DNA of 64,000 nucleotides from Brevibacillus reuszeri. GTDB lineage: Bacteria; Bacillota; Bacilli; Brevibacillales; Brevibacillaceae. The position numbers and the translations under genes were made by a program. Below are positions 41,543-50,202 of this stretch, one piece after another (position 1 is the first letter of the stretch; every line of letters starts with the position of its first letter). The stretch is from contig NZ_BEXF01000003.1 in assembly GCF_002897295.1 (NCBI RefSeq), positions 358,835 to 422,834 of the forward strand, given 5' to 3'. The notes under the pieces are model-generated. The model saw only the letters and a list, made by a program, of their open reading frames with translations, searched no databases and was not told the DNA's origin.

Positions 41543-41552
41543 TTTTGTCGAA
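41543..41552 (+). promoter_or_regulatory. Candidate Spo0A box near the DnaA cluster
   Basis: TTTTGTCGAA contains the perfect 0A core TGTCGAA. It lies 10 bp from the perfect DnaA box and 188 bp upstream of sda, between it and the rocD terminator. Confidence 0.35.
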
Positions 41553-41587
41553 CGATTCTCAAAAACTTTTTGACATATTTTTGTCAT

Positions 41588-41620
41588 GAAAAAAGCCATT
41601 CCCTAGGGAACGGCTTTTTC
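41588..41620 (-). terminator. Terminator of rocD
   Basis: AAAAAGCC-A-TTCCC / GGGAA-C-GGCTTTTT hairpin with a long A/T flank, just after the rocD stop. Confidence 0.88.
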
Positions 41621-41633
41621 TCATCTTCATTGA

Positions 41634-42824
41634 TTAGCTCAACACTTTTTTGATGCGTTCGATTGCCCAGTCGAGATCTTCCTTGCTGATCATGAGTGGT
41701 GGTGCGAAACGGATCGTTGTTTCATGTGTTTCTTTGCAAAGCAGTCCCAATTCTTTCAGTTGCTCGCAATAAGGACGTGCTGCTGTTGTCAGCTCCACAC
41801 CGATGAACAGTCCACGACCACGGATTTCTTTGATCACTGGGTTATTGATTTCACGGAGTTTACCAATGAAGTACTCACCCATTTCAAGGGAGCGTTGAAC
41901 CAATCCTTCGTCAGCCAATACATCCATAGCAGCGATTGCTACCGCACAACCCAGTGGGTTTCCACCGAATGTAGAACCGTGGGAGCCTGGCTCGAATACA
42001 CTGAGGATTTCTTTGTCAGCTGCGATTGCAGAGATTGGGAACACACCACCGCCAAGAGCTTTCCCCATGATGTACATATCTGGTTTAACATCTTCCCAAT
42101 CGCTTGCGAACATTTTACCTGTACGGCCAAATCCAGTTTGGATTTCATCACATACCAAGAGTACGTTATTGGCTTTGCACAGCTCTTGTGCTTGTTTCAG
42201 GAAACCATCCTGAGGAATGAGGATACCCGCTTCCCCTTGAATTGGTTCCAGCATGAATGCTGCTGTATTTGGAGTGATCGCTTGTTTCAGTGCTTCGATA
42301 TCGCCGTAAGGAATGATTTTGAAGCCAGGTGTGAAAGGACCAAAACCACGTCTGTAGCCTTCATCAGAGGAGAAAGACGTTACAGTTACTGTACGGCCAT
42401 GGAAGTTACCTTCACAAACGATGATTTCTGCTTGGTTTTCAGGTACTTTTTTCACATCATATGCCCAACGACGAACGGCTTTCAGTGCTGTCTCAACAGC
42501 TTCAGCACCTGTGTTCATTGGCAGAATCATTTCTTTTCCAGTCAGGGCAGACAGCTTTTCGTAGAATTCACCCAATTGATCGTTATAGAAAGCACGAGAA
42601 GTCAAGGTAACTTTGTCTGCTTGATCTTTCAGCGCTTGGATGATGCGTGGGTGGCGGTGACCTTGATTCAGTGCGGAGTAAGCACTGAGCATATCGAGGT
42701 ATTTGTTGCCCTCTGGATCTTCAACCCATACGCCTTCAGCTTTGGAGATAACAATTGGGAGCGGATTATAGTTGCGCGCACCGAATTTTTCTGTTTGATC
42801 AATAACAACTTGTGTTTTTCCCAT
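41634..42824 (-). CDS. rocD: Ornithine aminotransferase
   Basis: 396 residues, class III PLP aminotransferase. It starts at ATG 42824 with AAGGAGG upstream. Landmarks: [56 protein letters not shown] and [15 protein letters not shown] with the PLP lysine, and [12 protein letters not shown]. It converts ornithine and 2-oxoglutarate to glutamate semialdehyde and glutamate in arginine catabolism. A sigma-54 promoter and a RocR-type enhancer lie upstream, and rocR is divergent. Confidence 0.97.
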   Translation of the reverse strand: MGKTQVVIDQTEKFGARNYNPLPIVISKAEGVWVEDPEGNKYLDMLSAYSALNQGHRHPRIIQALKDQADKVTLTSRAFYNDQLGEFYEKLSALTGKEMILPMNTGAEAVETALKAVRRWAYDVKKVPENQAEIIVCEGNFHGRTVTVTSFSSDEGYRRGFGPFTPGFKIIPYGDIEALKQAITPNTAAFMLEPIQGEAGILIPQDGFLKQAQELCKANNVLLVCDEIQTGFGRTGKMFASDWEDVKPDMYIMGKALGGGVFPISAIAADKEILSVFEPGSHGSTFGGNPLGCAVAIAAMDVLADEGLVQRSLEMGEYFIGKLREINNPVIKEIRGRGLFIGVELTTAARPYCEQLKELGLLCKETHETTIRFAPPLMISKEDLDWAIERIKKVLS

Positions 42825-42864
42825 GTGAATGTCCTCCTTCAATGTCACTTGCCATTATTTACTT

Positions 42865-42881
42865 TGCAAGATCAATGCCAA
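42865..42881 (-). promoter_or_regulatory. Sigma-54 (SigL) promoter of rocD
   Basis: On the minus strand TTGGCATTGATCTTGCA shows GG and GC separated by 10 bp, the -24/-12 pattern (TGGCAC-N5-TTGCA). It lies 41 bp before the rocD ATG. Confidence 0.85.
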
Positions 42882-42923
42882 CTTAAAACCCACTAGAAAT
42901 CACGCAGATTCAGCGAATTTAAC

Positions 42924-42982
42924 GCAAAATATTTTTGCATGCAACATTTTCTGATTAACGCGGTGCATAAACATTTTGCACC
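42924..42982. promoter_or_regulatory. Two candidate RocR enhancer sites between rocD and rocR
   Basis: Site 1 GCAAAA-TAT-TTTTGC (42924-42938) and site 2 GGTGCA-(9 nt)-TGCACC (42962-42982) are inverted repeats, and both contain TTTTGCA. They lie about 45-100 bp upstream of the sigma-54 promoter, a typical activator distance. The same half-site recurs upstream of rocE. Confidence 0.55.
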
Positions 42983-43003
42983 ATCTTTTTTTCGTGTTAT
43001 GAT
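42976..43003 (+). promoter_or_regulatory. Probable sigma-A promoter of rocR, overlapping an enhancer site
   Basis: TTGCAC (42976-42981) and TATGAT (42998-43003), 16 bp apart. The -35 lies inside enhancer site 2, so RocR bound there could block its own promoter. Negative autoregulation of rocR is known in B. subtilis. Confidence 0.5.
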
Positions 43004-43033
43004 ATTTCTATGAGGAAAGGCTGGTGAATTATT

Positions 43034-44443
43034 GTGTCGTCTTCGATGTCCCCTTCTACACTCGACACGTTTTTGCGCATCTACGAACATATATTGGACA
43101 GAATGAATGAAGGCGTGCATGTCATTGACGCTCTGGGCACTACGATTGTTTACAATCAAAAAATGACGGAATTAGAATCCATGGCGAGACAGGACGTCCT
43201 GCACAAGCCTTTGTCTGAAGTATTTCAGTTTCCAAACGGTCAAGAAAGCACGCTGCTCACCTGCTTACGAACTGGAAATAGTATTCGCAATACAAGACAA
43301 ACGTATTTTAATGACAAGCAAAAAGAAATTACAACCATTAACAATACGTATCCCATCGTGGAGAACGGACAAATCGTTGGCGCTATGGAAATTGCCAATG
43401 ACGTAACCAAAATGGAACGTCTCATTCGTGAAAACCTGTTGCAAAAAAATGGCTCCAGGTACACGTTTGAGCAAATCATCGGGAAAAGTACCCCCATTCT
43501 CGATGTGATTGAAAATGCCAAACGGGCTGCGCGAACCTCATCCTCCGTATTGGTTGTAGGTGAAACGGGCGCGGGCAAGGAACTGTTTGTGCAAAGCATA
43601 CACAACGCTAGCCTGCGGGCATCCGGGCCGCTCATTTCCCAAAACTGTGCAGCACTGCCTGACAGTCTGATTGAGGGTCTCTTGTTCGGGACCGCTCGTG
43701 GTGCGTTTACTGGGGCGGTTGAGCGACCGGGCTTGTTCGAGCAGGCTGAGGGCGGGACGCTTTTTCTCGATGAAATCAACTCGCTTAGTATGCCACTGCA
43801 AGCAAAATTGTTGCGTGCCTTGCAGGAGAAGTCCATTCGCCGGATTGGCGACACAAAAGACCGTTCCATCGATGTTCGCATCGTTGCCGCTATCAATGAA
43901 GACCCCGTGGAGGCAATTGCCAATCAGCATTTGCGAAAAGACCTTTATTACCGTCTGGGAGTTGTCACGTTGTTTTTGCCACCTCTGCGGGAGAGAAAAG
44001 AAGATATTCCTGTGCTGACTTCGCACTTTATTGAAAAATATAATGAACTGTTTCAAATGGAAGTGACTGGTGTAAGTGATGATGTTTTGCACTTTTTCCG
44101 GGAGCATGATTGGCCTGGAAATGTGCGCGAGCTGCAGCACTTGATCGAAGGCGCAATGAATTTAATGATCGATGAAACAACGATACGCTACGATCACTTG
44201 CCTCTCCATTTTTTGCGACGCGCTCCCGCCAATTCAGTCGTCATTCCAGAGCAGCAGACACCAATCCTTTCGTTCACCGAGGACGGCCGCTCGTTAAAGG
44301 AAACAATGCAGGAATTTGAAACTGCCTACATTCACCATGTCGTTGACCGTTACAATGGAAATATTTCACGCGCTGCCAAAGAACTACAAATCAGTCGGCA
44401 AAGTCTTCAATACCGTTTGCGAAAATTAGGTATGAAGGGATAA
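43034..44443 (+). CDS. rocR: Sigma-54-dependent activator RocR
   Basis: 469 residues. Residues 15-135 are a PAS-type sensor (NEGVHVIDALGTTIVYN). The AAA+ domain, about 155-390, has Walker A GETGAGKE, GAFTGA (sigma-54 contact), Walker B FLDEINSL and REREDI-like RERKEDIPVL. The last 45 residues are a Fis-type HTH (NGNISRAAKELQISRQSLQYRLRK). In B. subtilis RocR senses ornithine or arginine and activates the roc operons. GTG start assumed; ATG 43046 is an alternative. Divergent from rocD. Confidence 0.95.
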   Translation: MSSSMSPSTLDTFLRIYEHILDRMNEGVHVIDALGTTIVYNQKMTELESMARQDVLHKPLSEVFQFPNGQESTLLTCLRTGNSIRNTRQTYFNDKQKEITTINNTYPIVENGQIVGAMEIANDVTKMERLIRENLLQKNGSRYTFEQIIGKSTPILDVIENAKRAARTSSSVLVVGETGAGKELFVQSIHNASLRASGPLISQNCAALPDSLIEGLLFGTARGAFTGAVERPGLFEQAEGGTLFLDEINSLSMPLQAKLLRALQEKSIRRIGDTKDRSIDVRIVAAINEDPVEAIANQHLRKDLYYRLGVVTLFLPPLRERKEDIPVLTSHFIEKYNELFQMEVTGVSDDVLHFFREHDWPGNVRELQHLIEGAMNLMIDETTIRYDHLPLHFLRRAPANSVVIPEQQTPILSFTEDGRSLKETMQEFETAYIHHVVDRYNGNISRAAKELQISRQSLQYRLRKLGMKG

Positions 44444-44458
44444 AATTCAATCTTTTTT

Positions 44459-44490
44459 CATAAAACGCCAAATTATTTGGCGTTTTTTTA
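44459..44490 (+). terminator. Terminator of rocR
   Basis: AAAACGCCAAA (44462-44472) with TTTGGCGTTTT (44476-44486), followed by more T residues. Confidence 0.88.
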
Positions 44491-44494
44491 ATTA

Positions 44495-44525
44495 TTTTGC
44501 ACAAGAACGAAAAATTTTTTTGCAC
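44495..44525. promoter_or_regulatory. Candidate RocR enhancer upstream of rocE
   Basis: Two direct copies of TTTTGCAC (44495-44502 and 44518-44525), 50-80 bp before the sigma-54 promoter, matching the half-sites of the rocD region. Confidence 0.5.
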
Positions 44526-44574
44526 TTTATCCATAAACTTCCACTCCACGCTTGATTTCATCTGCGTCTTTCTT

Positions 44575-44591
44575 TTGGTATCATTCTTGCT
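44575..44591 (+). promoter_or_regulatory. Sigma-54 promoter of rocE
   Basis: TTGGTATCATTCTTGCT: GG at 44577-44578 and GC at 44589-44590, 10 bp apart, as in the consensus. It lies 65 bp before the rocE start. Confidence 0.75.
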
Positions 44592-44606
44592 ATGCATATA
44601 TCACGC

Positions 44607-44623
44607 TTGAAAACGTATTCATT
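44607..44623 (+). promoter_or_regulatory. Candidate cre (CcpA) site downstream of the rocE promoter
   Basis: TTGAAAACGTATTCATT fits the cre consensus at every position. It spans about +5 to +21 of the predicted transcript, where CcpA would act as a block. Confidence 0.65.
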
Positions 44624-44656
44624 CATGCTATATTTTTTGCGTTAGGAGAGGGTTAT

Positions 44657-46048
44657 ATGAACACGAGCCATGAACAACAAAATGAACTAAAACGCAGCAT
44701 GAGTAGTAGACATCTCTTCATGATTTCTCTCGGAGGGGTTATAGGAACCGGATTGTTCCTCGGTTCTGGCTATACAATCAGTCAGGCTGGACCTATTGGA
44801 ACCATTCTTTCCTTTCTAGTTGGTGGCTTTATCATGTATCTGACGATGCTATGCCTTGGGGAATTGACCGTAGCGATGCCCGTGTCCGGTTCGTTTCAGA
44901 CCTACATGACGCGCTTCGTCAGTCCTTCTCTCGGTTTTGGTGTAGGCTGGTTGTATTGGTTAGGATGGGCGGTAACGGTCGCTCTTGAGCTGTTGTCCTC
45001 TGGATTGTTGATGCAGCGGTGGTTCCCTGACTCTCCCGTCTGGATGTGGTGTGCTATTTTTGGTGGTGTTCTTTTCCTGTTGAATGCGTTGTCAGCGCGA
45101 GCTTTTGGTGAATCCGAATTTTGGTTTTCCAGCATTAAAGTAAGCGCTATCATCTTGTTTATCATTTTAGGTGGAGCCGCGATGTTTGGTCTGATTGATT
45201 TGAAAAACGGACAGCCGGCACCGATGTTCTCGAATTTCACGAATTCGCCTTTGCTGCCCCACGGAATTACGGGTCTGTTGATGACCATGATTACGGTGAA
45301 CTTCTCCTTCCAAGGAACAGAGCTTATCGGTATCGCTGCTGGGGAAAGCAAGGAGCCTGAGAAGACGATTCCACAATCGATCCGAAATACGGTTTGGCGT
45401 ACACTCGTGTTCTTTATTCTTGCAATTTTCATTTTGGCTGGTATGATTCCACACGAGCAAGCTGGTGTGATTGAGAGTCCTTTTGTTGTCGTATTCGATA
45501 GTATCGGTATTCCGTATGCTGCTGATATTATGAACTTTGTCGTTCTGACTGCTCTGTTGTCCGTAGCAAACTCAGGACTGTACGCAGCTACCCGGATGCT
45601 CTATGCCCTTTCTAATGAAGGAATGGCTTCCAAAAAACTCGCTGCAGTAAATAAAAAAGGCATTCCAATGAATGCGCTTTCGATTACGTTTGCCATTGCG
45701 CTTTTGTCCCTGTTGTCCGGTTTTTTTGCAGAAAACACGGTGTTCATGGTTCTGCTGTCGATTGCGGGACTAGGTGCACAAGTAGGCTGGATTTCGATAT
45801 CAGCATCTCAGCTCGCCTTCCGTCGCCACTACTTGAAAAATGGCGGCAAGCTTGAGGATCTCAAGTTCCGTACACCGCTTTATCCGATCGTCCCTATTGT
45901 TTCTTTGGTGTTGAACCTGACAGTGTTGGTCAGCCTTGCTTTCGATCCAGAGCAGCGTATTGCCCTCTACTGCGGTATTCCGTTTATGATTATCGCGATC
46001 ATCGTTTACCAGCTTCACTATAAGAAAAAGCTGGAGCCAACGAGCTAA
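44657..46048 (+). CDS. rocE: Amino acid permease, probably arginine/ornithine (RocE type)
   Basis: 463-residue APC-superfamily permease with 12 membrane segments. It starts ELKRSMSSRHLFMISLGGVIGTGLFLGSG, the typical first-helix pattern. RocE of B. subtilis is 467 residues. ATG 44657 is chosen because AGGAG precedes it; the frame to 44552 crosses the promoter. The sigma-54 promoter, TTTTGCAC repeats and rocR neighbour support arginine or ornithine uptake. Confidence 0.9.
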   Translation: MNTSHEQQNELKRSMSSRHLFMISLGGVIGTGLFLGSGYTISQAGPIGTILSFLVGGFIMYLTMLCLGELTVAMPVSGSFQTYMTRFVSPSLGFGVGWLYWLGWAVTVALELLSSGLLMQRWFPDSPVWMWCAIFGGVLFLLNALSARAFGESEFWFSSIKVSAIILFIILGGAAMFGLIDLKNGQPAPMFSNFTNSPLLPHGITGLLMTMITVNFSFQGTELIGIAAGESKEPEKTIPQSIRNTVWRTLVFFILAIFILAGMIPHEQAGVIESPFVVVFDSIGIPYAADIMNFVVLTALLSVANSGLYAATRMLYALSNEGMASKKLAAVNKKGIPMNALSITFAIALLSLLSGFFAENTVFMVLLSIAGLGAQVGWISISASQLAFRRHYLKNGGKLEDLKFRTPLYPIVPIVSLVLNLTVLVSLAFDPEQRIALYCGIPFMIIAIIVYQLHYKKKLEPTS

Positions 46049-46082
46049 TTCACGCTCTCGAACATGATCTTTGGAACCAAAA

Positions 46083-46122
46083 GAAAAGCTTGCAGCTCTT
46101 TGTAGAAGCTGCAAGCTTTTTG
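46083..46122. terminator. Bidirectional terminator of rocE
   Basis: 14-bp stem AAAAGCTTGCAGCT (46084-46097) with AGCTGCAAGCTTTT (46107-46120). Confidence 0.92.
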
Positions 46123-46149
46123 TATTCTATGCTTTTCCTATCGCTCGTG

Positions 46150-46257
46150 TTACAAGGAAATTCGTACAATCTCTGTAATCACTACCATCGCAAATACAGC
46201 GAATCCAAGGGAACTTGTTACCAGTAACATCTTTTTTAGCTTCTTCATATCTTCCAT
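46150..46257 (-). CDS. 35-residue single-pass membrane protein
   Basis: MEDMKKLKKM followed by a hydrophobic segment (LLVTSSLGFAVFAMVVITEI) and VRISL. GAGAGGG lies 8 bp before the ATG and a strong terminator follows the stop, so it looks like a real gene. No family recognised. Confidence 0.6.
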   Translation of the reverse strand: MEDMKKLKKMLLVTSSLGFAVFAMVVITEIVRISL

Positions 46258-46358
46258 ATCTGATTCCCTCTCTTTCATACGCCAGTCATCTCTACCGTTA
46301 TATACGTACTTCCGATGGAAAATGTTTCAATTCCGCCCGATTTTTTTCGGTGTCAATT

Positions 46359-47576
46359 TTATGAACGTGCAATCTTTGGATAATCATTTCCGATCTGCCC
46401 AGTATCGCGCTCCATCTGATACAGCATCCACGCCACCACCAACCCGACAACGAGACAGATGGTCCATGGAAGCCATGGGGTCTGGAGCCTGAAGCCAATG
46501 TCGTATACCCAGCCGCCAGCAACCTGCCCGAGCGAACCTCCGATTGCAATCGAATAGCCATTAAACCCGTAGTACGCACCTACAAGCTCTTTGGGAGCAA
46601 AACGCGGAACAACATCAACCAAATTCGGCACCGCAATCATCGTACCCAATGCGTAGAGGAATACGTCAACCAAAAGCATCCAAAGCGAGTCAGCAAAGGT
46701 AAAGAGGAACAGTCCCATGCTCATCACAAGTGTACCTATACCGATTAACGTCAGTCTTTGCTGGTAGCCCTCAAGCCACTGTGTCACTTTCATTTGAAAC
46801 AGGATGACAAACAGTGATAGGGCAGACAGTACAATCCCGACGTACGCTTTGTTATGGGTCACATCCTCTACAAGCATCGGAATTGTTAAGAAAACCTGCA
46901 TATTCAGGTAGTAATAGCCCATCAATATAATCGTAAAGCGCACAAAGCGCCGATCTTTCAGTACGATAGACATGCTCTCCCACACACTATGCCGCGTATT
47001 TGTTGCTGCGATTGGCGGCAGTAGCACAAAAGAGAGGATGGCATTAATGGCAAACATTCCGCCTGCAAATAACGATAAGTACGTAAAATCAACGGCAGAC
47101 AAGGCAGTCCCTACAATTTGGGAGCCGACGACTGCAATATTCATTAATACATTCCGAAACGCGAATACCTCTTTGCGAATGGAATCAGGAGTCAAAACCG
47201 CAAAAGCCGCCGATCCCGCTGGATCAAAAAGTGCTCCGCCCAAGCCTGACAAGATAGCAGCTACAAAAAATTGCCATGTTTCTGTACAGAAGGCAAACAT
47301 GGCAAATCCGACGGCACGAATCCCCATACCAAGAACCATTGCGCCTTTGTATCCAAAAACATCTGCCATCACTCCGCCCAAAAAAGCAAAGCCCTGCTGG
47401 GAAAATTGTCTCACACTCAAAACAAATCCAGCCATGGCAAGTGTCCAGCCGATACTGCCAGTTAAATATAGAGTGAGATATGGGATTAACGCATAAAATC
47501 CTAAATTCATTAAAAAGGATGTAGTTAACAGCAATTTTACTGAAAACGGCGTTTCTCTCCATATTTCCCGTTTCAT
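46359..47576 (-). CDS. MFS transporter
   Basis: 405 residues, 12 predicted membrane segments in two six-helix halves. Loop motif GGVMADVFGYKGAMVLG (G-x3-D-x-G-rich) is the MFS motif A. Similar to drug/efflux MFS proteins, though the substrate is unknown. Start ATG 47576 has GAGGGG upstream. Divergent from a LysR gene, with 135 bp between starts, and probably its target. Confidence 0.88.
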   Translation of the reverse strand: MKREIWRETPFSVKLLLTTSFLMNLGFYALIPYLTLYLTGSIGWTLAMAGFVLSVRQFSQQGFAFLGGVMADVFGYKGAMVLGMGIRAVGFAMFAFCTETWQFFVAAILSGLGGALFDPAGSAAFAVLTPDSIRKEVFAFRNVLMNIAVVGSQIVGTALSAVDFTYLSLFAGGMFAINAILSFVLLPPIAATNTRHSVWESMSIVLKDRRFVRFTIILMGYYYLNMQVFLTIPMLVEDVTHNKAYVGIVLSALSLFVILFQMKVTQWLEGYQQRLTLIGIGTLVMSMGLFLFTFADSLWMLLVDVFLYALGTMIAVPNLVDVVPRFAPKELVGAYYGFNGYSIAIGGSLGQVAGGWVYDIGFRLQTPWLPWTICLVVGLVVAWMLYQMERDTGQIGNDYPKIARS

Positions 47577-47711
47577 CGTAAATACCCCTCGCTCTCTCAA
47601 TACCCTACATGAAATAGGGATATCCCCAGCTTAAATAACAGGGTATAATTTGAGAAACGAACAATTTTGTATATTGTAATCAAATATTTAGATAAGAGGG
47701 ATTCTCACCTT

Positions 47712-48593
47712 ATGGACTTCGAACAATTGCGCGCTTTTTACACGTTGGCCCAGACGAAGAATTTTACCAAAGCGGCGGAAATGCTCCATTTGGTTCAGTC
47801 TACTGTGACTATGCGCATAAAACAACTGGAAGAAAAAGTAGGTAAGCCTCTCTTCATTCGGGACAAGCGAAGTGTGGAGATCACTCAAGCCGGGTTGACG
47901 CTGTTGCCCTACGCTGAGAGAATCCTCAAGCTTTCTCATGAAGCACTGAATGAGGTAGCATCCCTACAGCCTTATGAAGATTATTTGTCTATCGGCAGCC
48001 TGAATGCCATCTGGACCTCCACCCTAGAGCCGATCCTAAAGGAATACCACTACCGTTACCCACAAATTGCGATAAGTACAAAAACCGGACATTCCTCAGA
48101 TGTTATCCAATACTTGCTGGACAACGTCATACAAATCGGGATTGTCTATGTACCACCATCTCTCCCCACATTTGATGTAATCCCTACCTGGGAGGACGAG
48201 GTTGTATTGGTCTGTGCTCCGGACAATTCGATCACCTCCGCGACTCATGTAGATTCCCGCGAGCTGCGCAATATGCCTCTTCTCTATATGAATTGGGGTC
48301 CCCCGTTCAACGAATGGATCAGACAGACGCTGCCGCGCAACTATGTGCCTAAGCTGACGGTTGACAAAGCGGAGCTTGCGATTGATTTGATCAAGGAAGG
48401 TGTTGGCGTAAGCCTTTTGACCCGCTCAGCTGTCAAAGCTGATCTGGCTGCAGGAACATTAAAGGAATTAATTATTACCGGAAATAAGCCACCGAAACGG
48501 TCTGCGTATATCGTTCTGCCCAAAGACAAAAAGAACAAACCCAGCGTAGAAAAATGGCTGGGTCTGATGAAAGAATGGGGATATTCGACTTAG
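47712..48593 (+). CDS. LysR-family transcriptional regulator
   Basis: 293 residues. N-terminal winged HTH (MDFEQLRAFYTLAQTKNFTKAAEMLHLVQSTVTMRI) and a type 2 PBP-like effector domain from about residue 90 (YLSIGSLNAIWTSTLEPIL). ATG 47712 follows GAGGG. Divergent from the MFS gene, suggesting it controls export by that transporter. Convergent with and only 3 bp from the PAP2 stop, so no terminator lies between. Confidence 0.9.
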   Translation: MDFEQLRAFYTLAQTKNFTKAAEMLHLVQSTVTMRIKQLEEKVGKPLFIRDKRSVEITQAGLTLLPYAERILKLSHEALNEVASLQPYEDYLSIGSLNAIWTSTLEPILKEYHYRYPQIAISTKTGHSSDVIQYLLDNVIQIGIVYVPPSLPTFDVIPTWEDEVVLVCAPDNSITSATHVDSRELRNMPLLYMNWGPPFNEWIRQTLPRNYVPKLTVDKAELAIDLIKEGVGVSLLTRSAVKADLAAGTLKELIITGNKPPKRSAYIVLPKDKKNKPSVEKWLGLMKEWGYST

Positions 48594-48596
48594 GTT

Positions 48597-49265
48597 CTAT
48601 TGAGATTGCTGCAATGGATGGGTGAGCGTATGGCGTCTACCCTCCCACCTCGCAAGTCCGATACGCACGACAAAATACCAAAACATCGAAAGCGCAAAGC
48701 CCGTTAATACATCGCTTAAATAATGGACGCCTAAATACACACGGCTGCCAGCTACCATAACGATAAAAATCAGGGCAACAGGCTGCACATAGTGTGACCA
48801 GCGCTTTTCCTGCCCCCAGCGACTTATCAAATAGGCGAGCATGAGATAAAAGGCTGAACCGACCATTGCATGACCGCTGGGGAAGGAGAACGAGGTTGGC
48901 AAATCGATCAGATGTAATCCGTCTGGGCGAGTCCGAGCAAACATCAGCTTCATCACTTCGTTCACTAACTCGCATACCCCGAGTGTCAGTATGACCAGCA
49001 TCGCTTTATCCCGATGTCCTTTTATGAAAAAAGCAATGACAAGCACTACCCCCAATGGAGCCAATACAGTGCCACCGCCAAAATGCGTAAGAAAATGAAA
49101 TAATACAGTTAAGCCATCCGTACGAATATCTGCTACCAGCGCAAAGGCTGCCTCATCCATTTTCGATACGGCATTTCTCGTATACAAAATGAGCATGACC
49201 GCTGACAAAATCGCAAACAAAAAAGCCCAAACGATCAAGCACGTCTCGTTTTTTCTCGATCTCAT
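48597..49265 (-). CDS. PAP2 family lipid phosphatase
   Basis: 222 residues with six membrane segments. The three PAP2 motifs are intact: KLMFARTRP, FPSGHAM and SRVYLGVHYLSD. Likely undecaprenyl-diphosphate or phosphatidate phosphatase at the membrane outer face. Its ATG is 1 bp beyond the stop of the upstream UPF0178 gene and the ribosome site AAAGGAG lies within it, so the two are coupled. Confidence 0.9.
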   Translation of the reverse strand: MRSRKNETCLIVWAFLFAILSAVMLILYTRNAVSKMDEAAFALVADIRTDGLTVLFHFLTHFGGGTVLAPLGVVLVIAFFIKGHRDKAMLVILTLGVCELVNEVMKLMFARTRPDGLHLIDLPTSFSFPSGHAMVGSAFYLMLAYLISRWGQEKRWSHYVQPVALIFIVMVAGSRVYLGVHYLSDVLTGFALSMFWYFVVRIGLARWEGRRHTLTHPLQQSQ

Positions 49266-49266
49266 A

Positions 49267-49713
49267 TTACTCTCCTTTACCCATTACTAATTGGAGCGAC
49301 TCTGCAAATCGCTCATCATCCTCTCTCGTCCTAGCGGCAGGTCCTCTCGTGCGTCCTCCCCCCCGCCGAAAACGAGCCTTTTCGTTACGTTCTTCTAAAT
49401 GAAAGGTGATTCGTTGTGGGTCGAAGATCATTCCATGTGGTGTTAGCGCCAATCCTTTTTTTCCAAGAATCAAAGCAGCAAGGCCGATATCCTGTGTGAC
49501 CACAATGTCTCCAGCACGTGTCTCATTCGCCAGCTTCATATCGACCGCTTGCGGGCCAGCATCCACCGTGACGTGGTTATCAGAGCCAATTTGATGGTTG
49601 TAGCTGGCAAACGTCACACATTTCCAGCCAAGCTCCCTGCATAGCGTTTGTGCAATGATAAGTGCTTGTCGCGGACACGCATCTGCATCAATGAGCACGC
49701 GTTTTTCCTGCAT
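49267..49713 (-). CDS. yqxD: YaiI/YqxD family protein (UPF0178)
   Basis: 148 residues. VLIDADACPRQ, ASYNHQIG, VVTQDIGLAAL and the GGRTRGPA tail identify the UPF0178/YaiI group, which has a PIN-like fold with conserved Asp residues. Nuclease activity is suspected but unproven. AAGGTGG precedes the ATG. Coupled to the PAP2 gene. Confidence 0.9.
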   Translation of the reverse strand: MQEKRVLIDADACPRQALIIAQTLCRELGWKCVTFASYNHQIGSDNHVTVDAGPQAVDMKLANETRAGDIVVTQDIGLAALILGKKGLALTPHGMIFDPQRITFHLEERNEKARFRRGGGRTRGPAARTREDDERFAESLQLVMGKGE

Positions 49714-49798
49714 TGTTTTCCACCTTCCGCGCGCTTTTTTCTCTCCCCGTCTAGCTCCATTTTTGGTATGATGGTTGTGGAGAGGAGTGAGATTACCT

Positions 49799-50113
49799 TT
49801 GCGCTATCAGTTTATACTTGATGAACGACTGGGCATTCGCCTTCCTGCGCTTGGCCTGGAGTGGGAAGAATATTCTTCCGCAGAGAGAGCTGACATTTTG
49901 CTGGAATGGGAAGAAATCCGTGCGACCATCCCTGACCAAATCATTCGAGTGGAAACCGTGATTATCGATAAAACCAAGCAAATGTCTGAAGAGGAGAATT
50001 TTGCTCGTTCGTGCGAATTGAACAGTGAAATTCACGAATTGGCCAGTGTCATTAATGATCTTAATATATGGTTCCGTGTCCAGCAAGACCACGAAACGAA
50101 AATGCATCAATGA
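49799..50113 (+). CDS. Hypothetical protein, alpha-helical and acidic
   Basis: 104 residues. RYQFILDERLGIRLPALGLEWEEYSSAERADILLEWEEIR begins it; the remainder is mostly helical. The best start is TTG 49799 with GAGGAG 11 bp upstream; a GTG at 49789 lies against the ribosome site. No family recognised. Confidence 0.6.
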   Translation: MRYQFILDERLGIRLPALGLEWEEYSSAERADILLEWEEIRATIPDQIIRVETVIIDKTKQMSEEENFARSCELNSEIHELASVINDLNIWFRVQQDHETKMHQ

Positions 50114-50146
50114 CAATGTGACCACCCTATACGAATATGTATGCAA

Positions 50147-50176
50147 AAAAGCCCCCGGAGCAGTCCTGGGGCTTTC
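50147..50176. terminator. Bidirectional terminator
   Basis: AAAGCCCC (50148-50155) with GGGGCTTT (50168-50175), A/T flanked on the minus strand. Confidence 0.78.
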
Positions 50177-50202
50177 GTGTATGGCCGGATGAGCACACGT
50201 CG

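Noticed and set aside
41724..42896. 390-residue plus-strand frame
   Set aside because: Antisense of rocD, which is a clear ornithine aminotransferase; same shadow composition.
49799..50113. GTG start for the small acidic protein
   Set aside because: The GTG lies directly against GAGGA, leaving no room for a ribosome; TTG 49799 is better.
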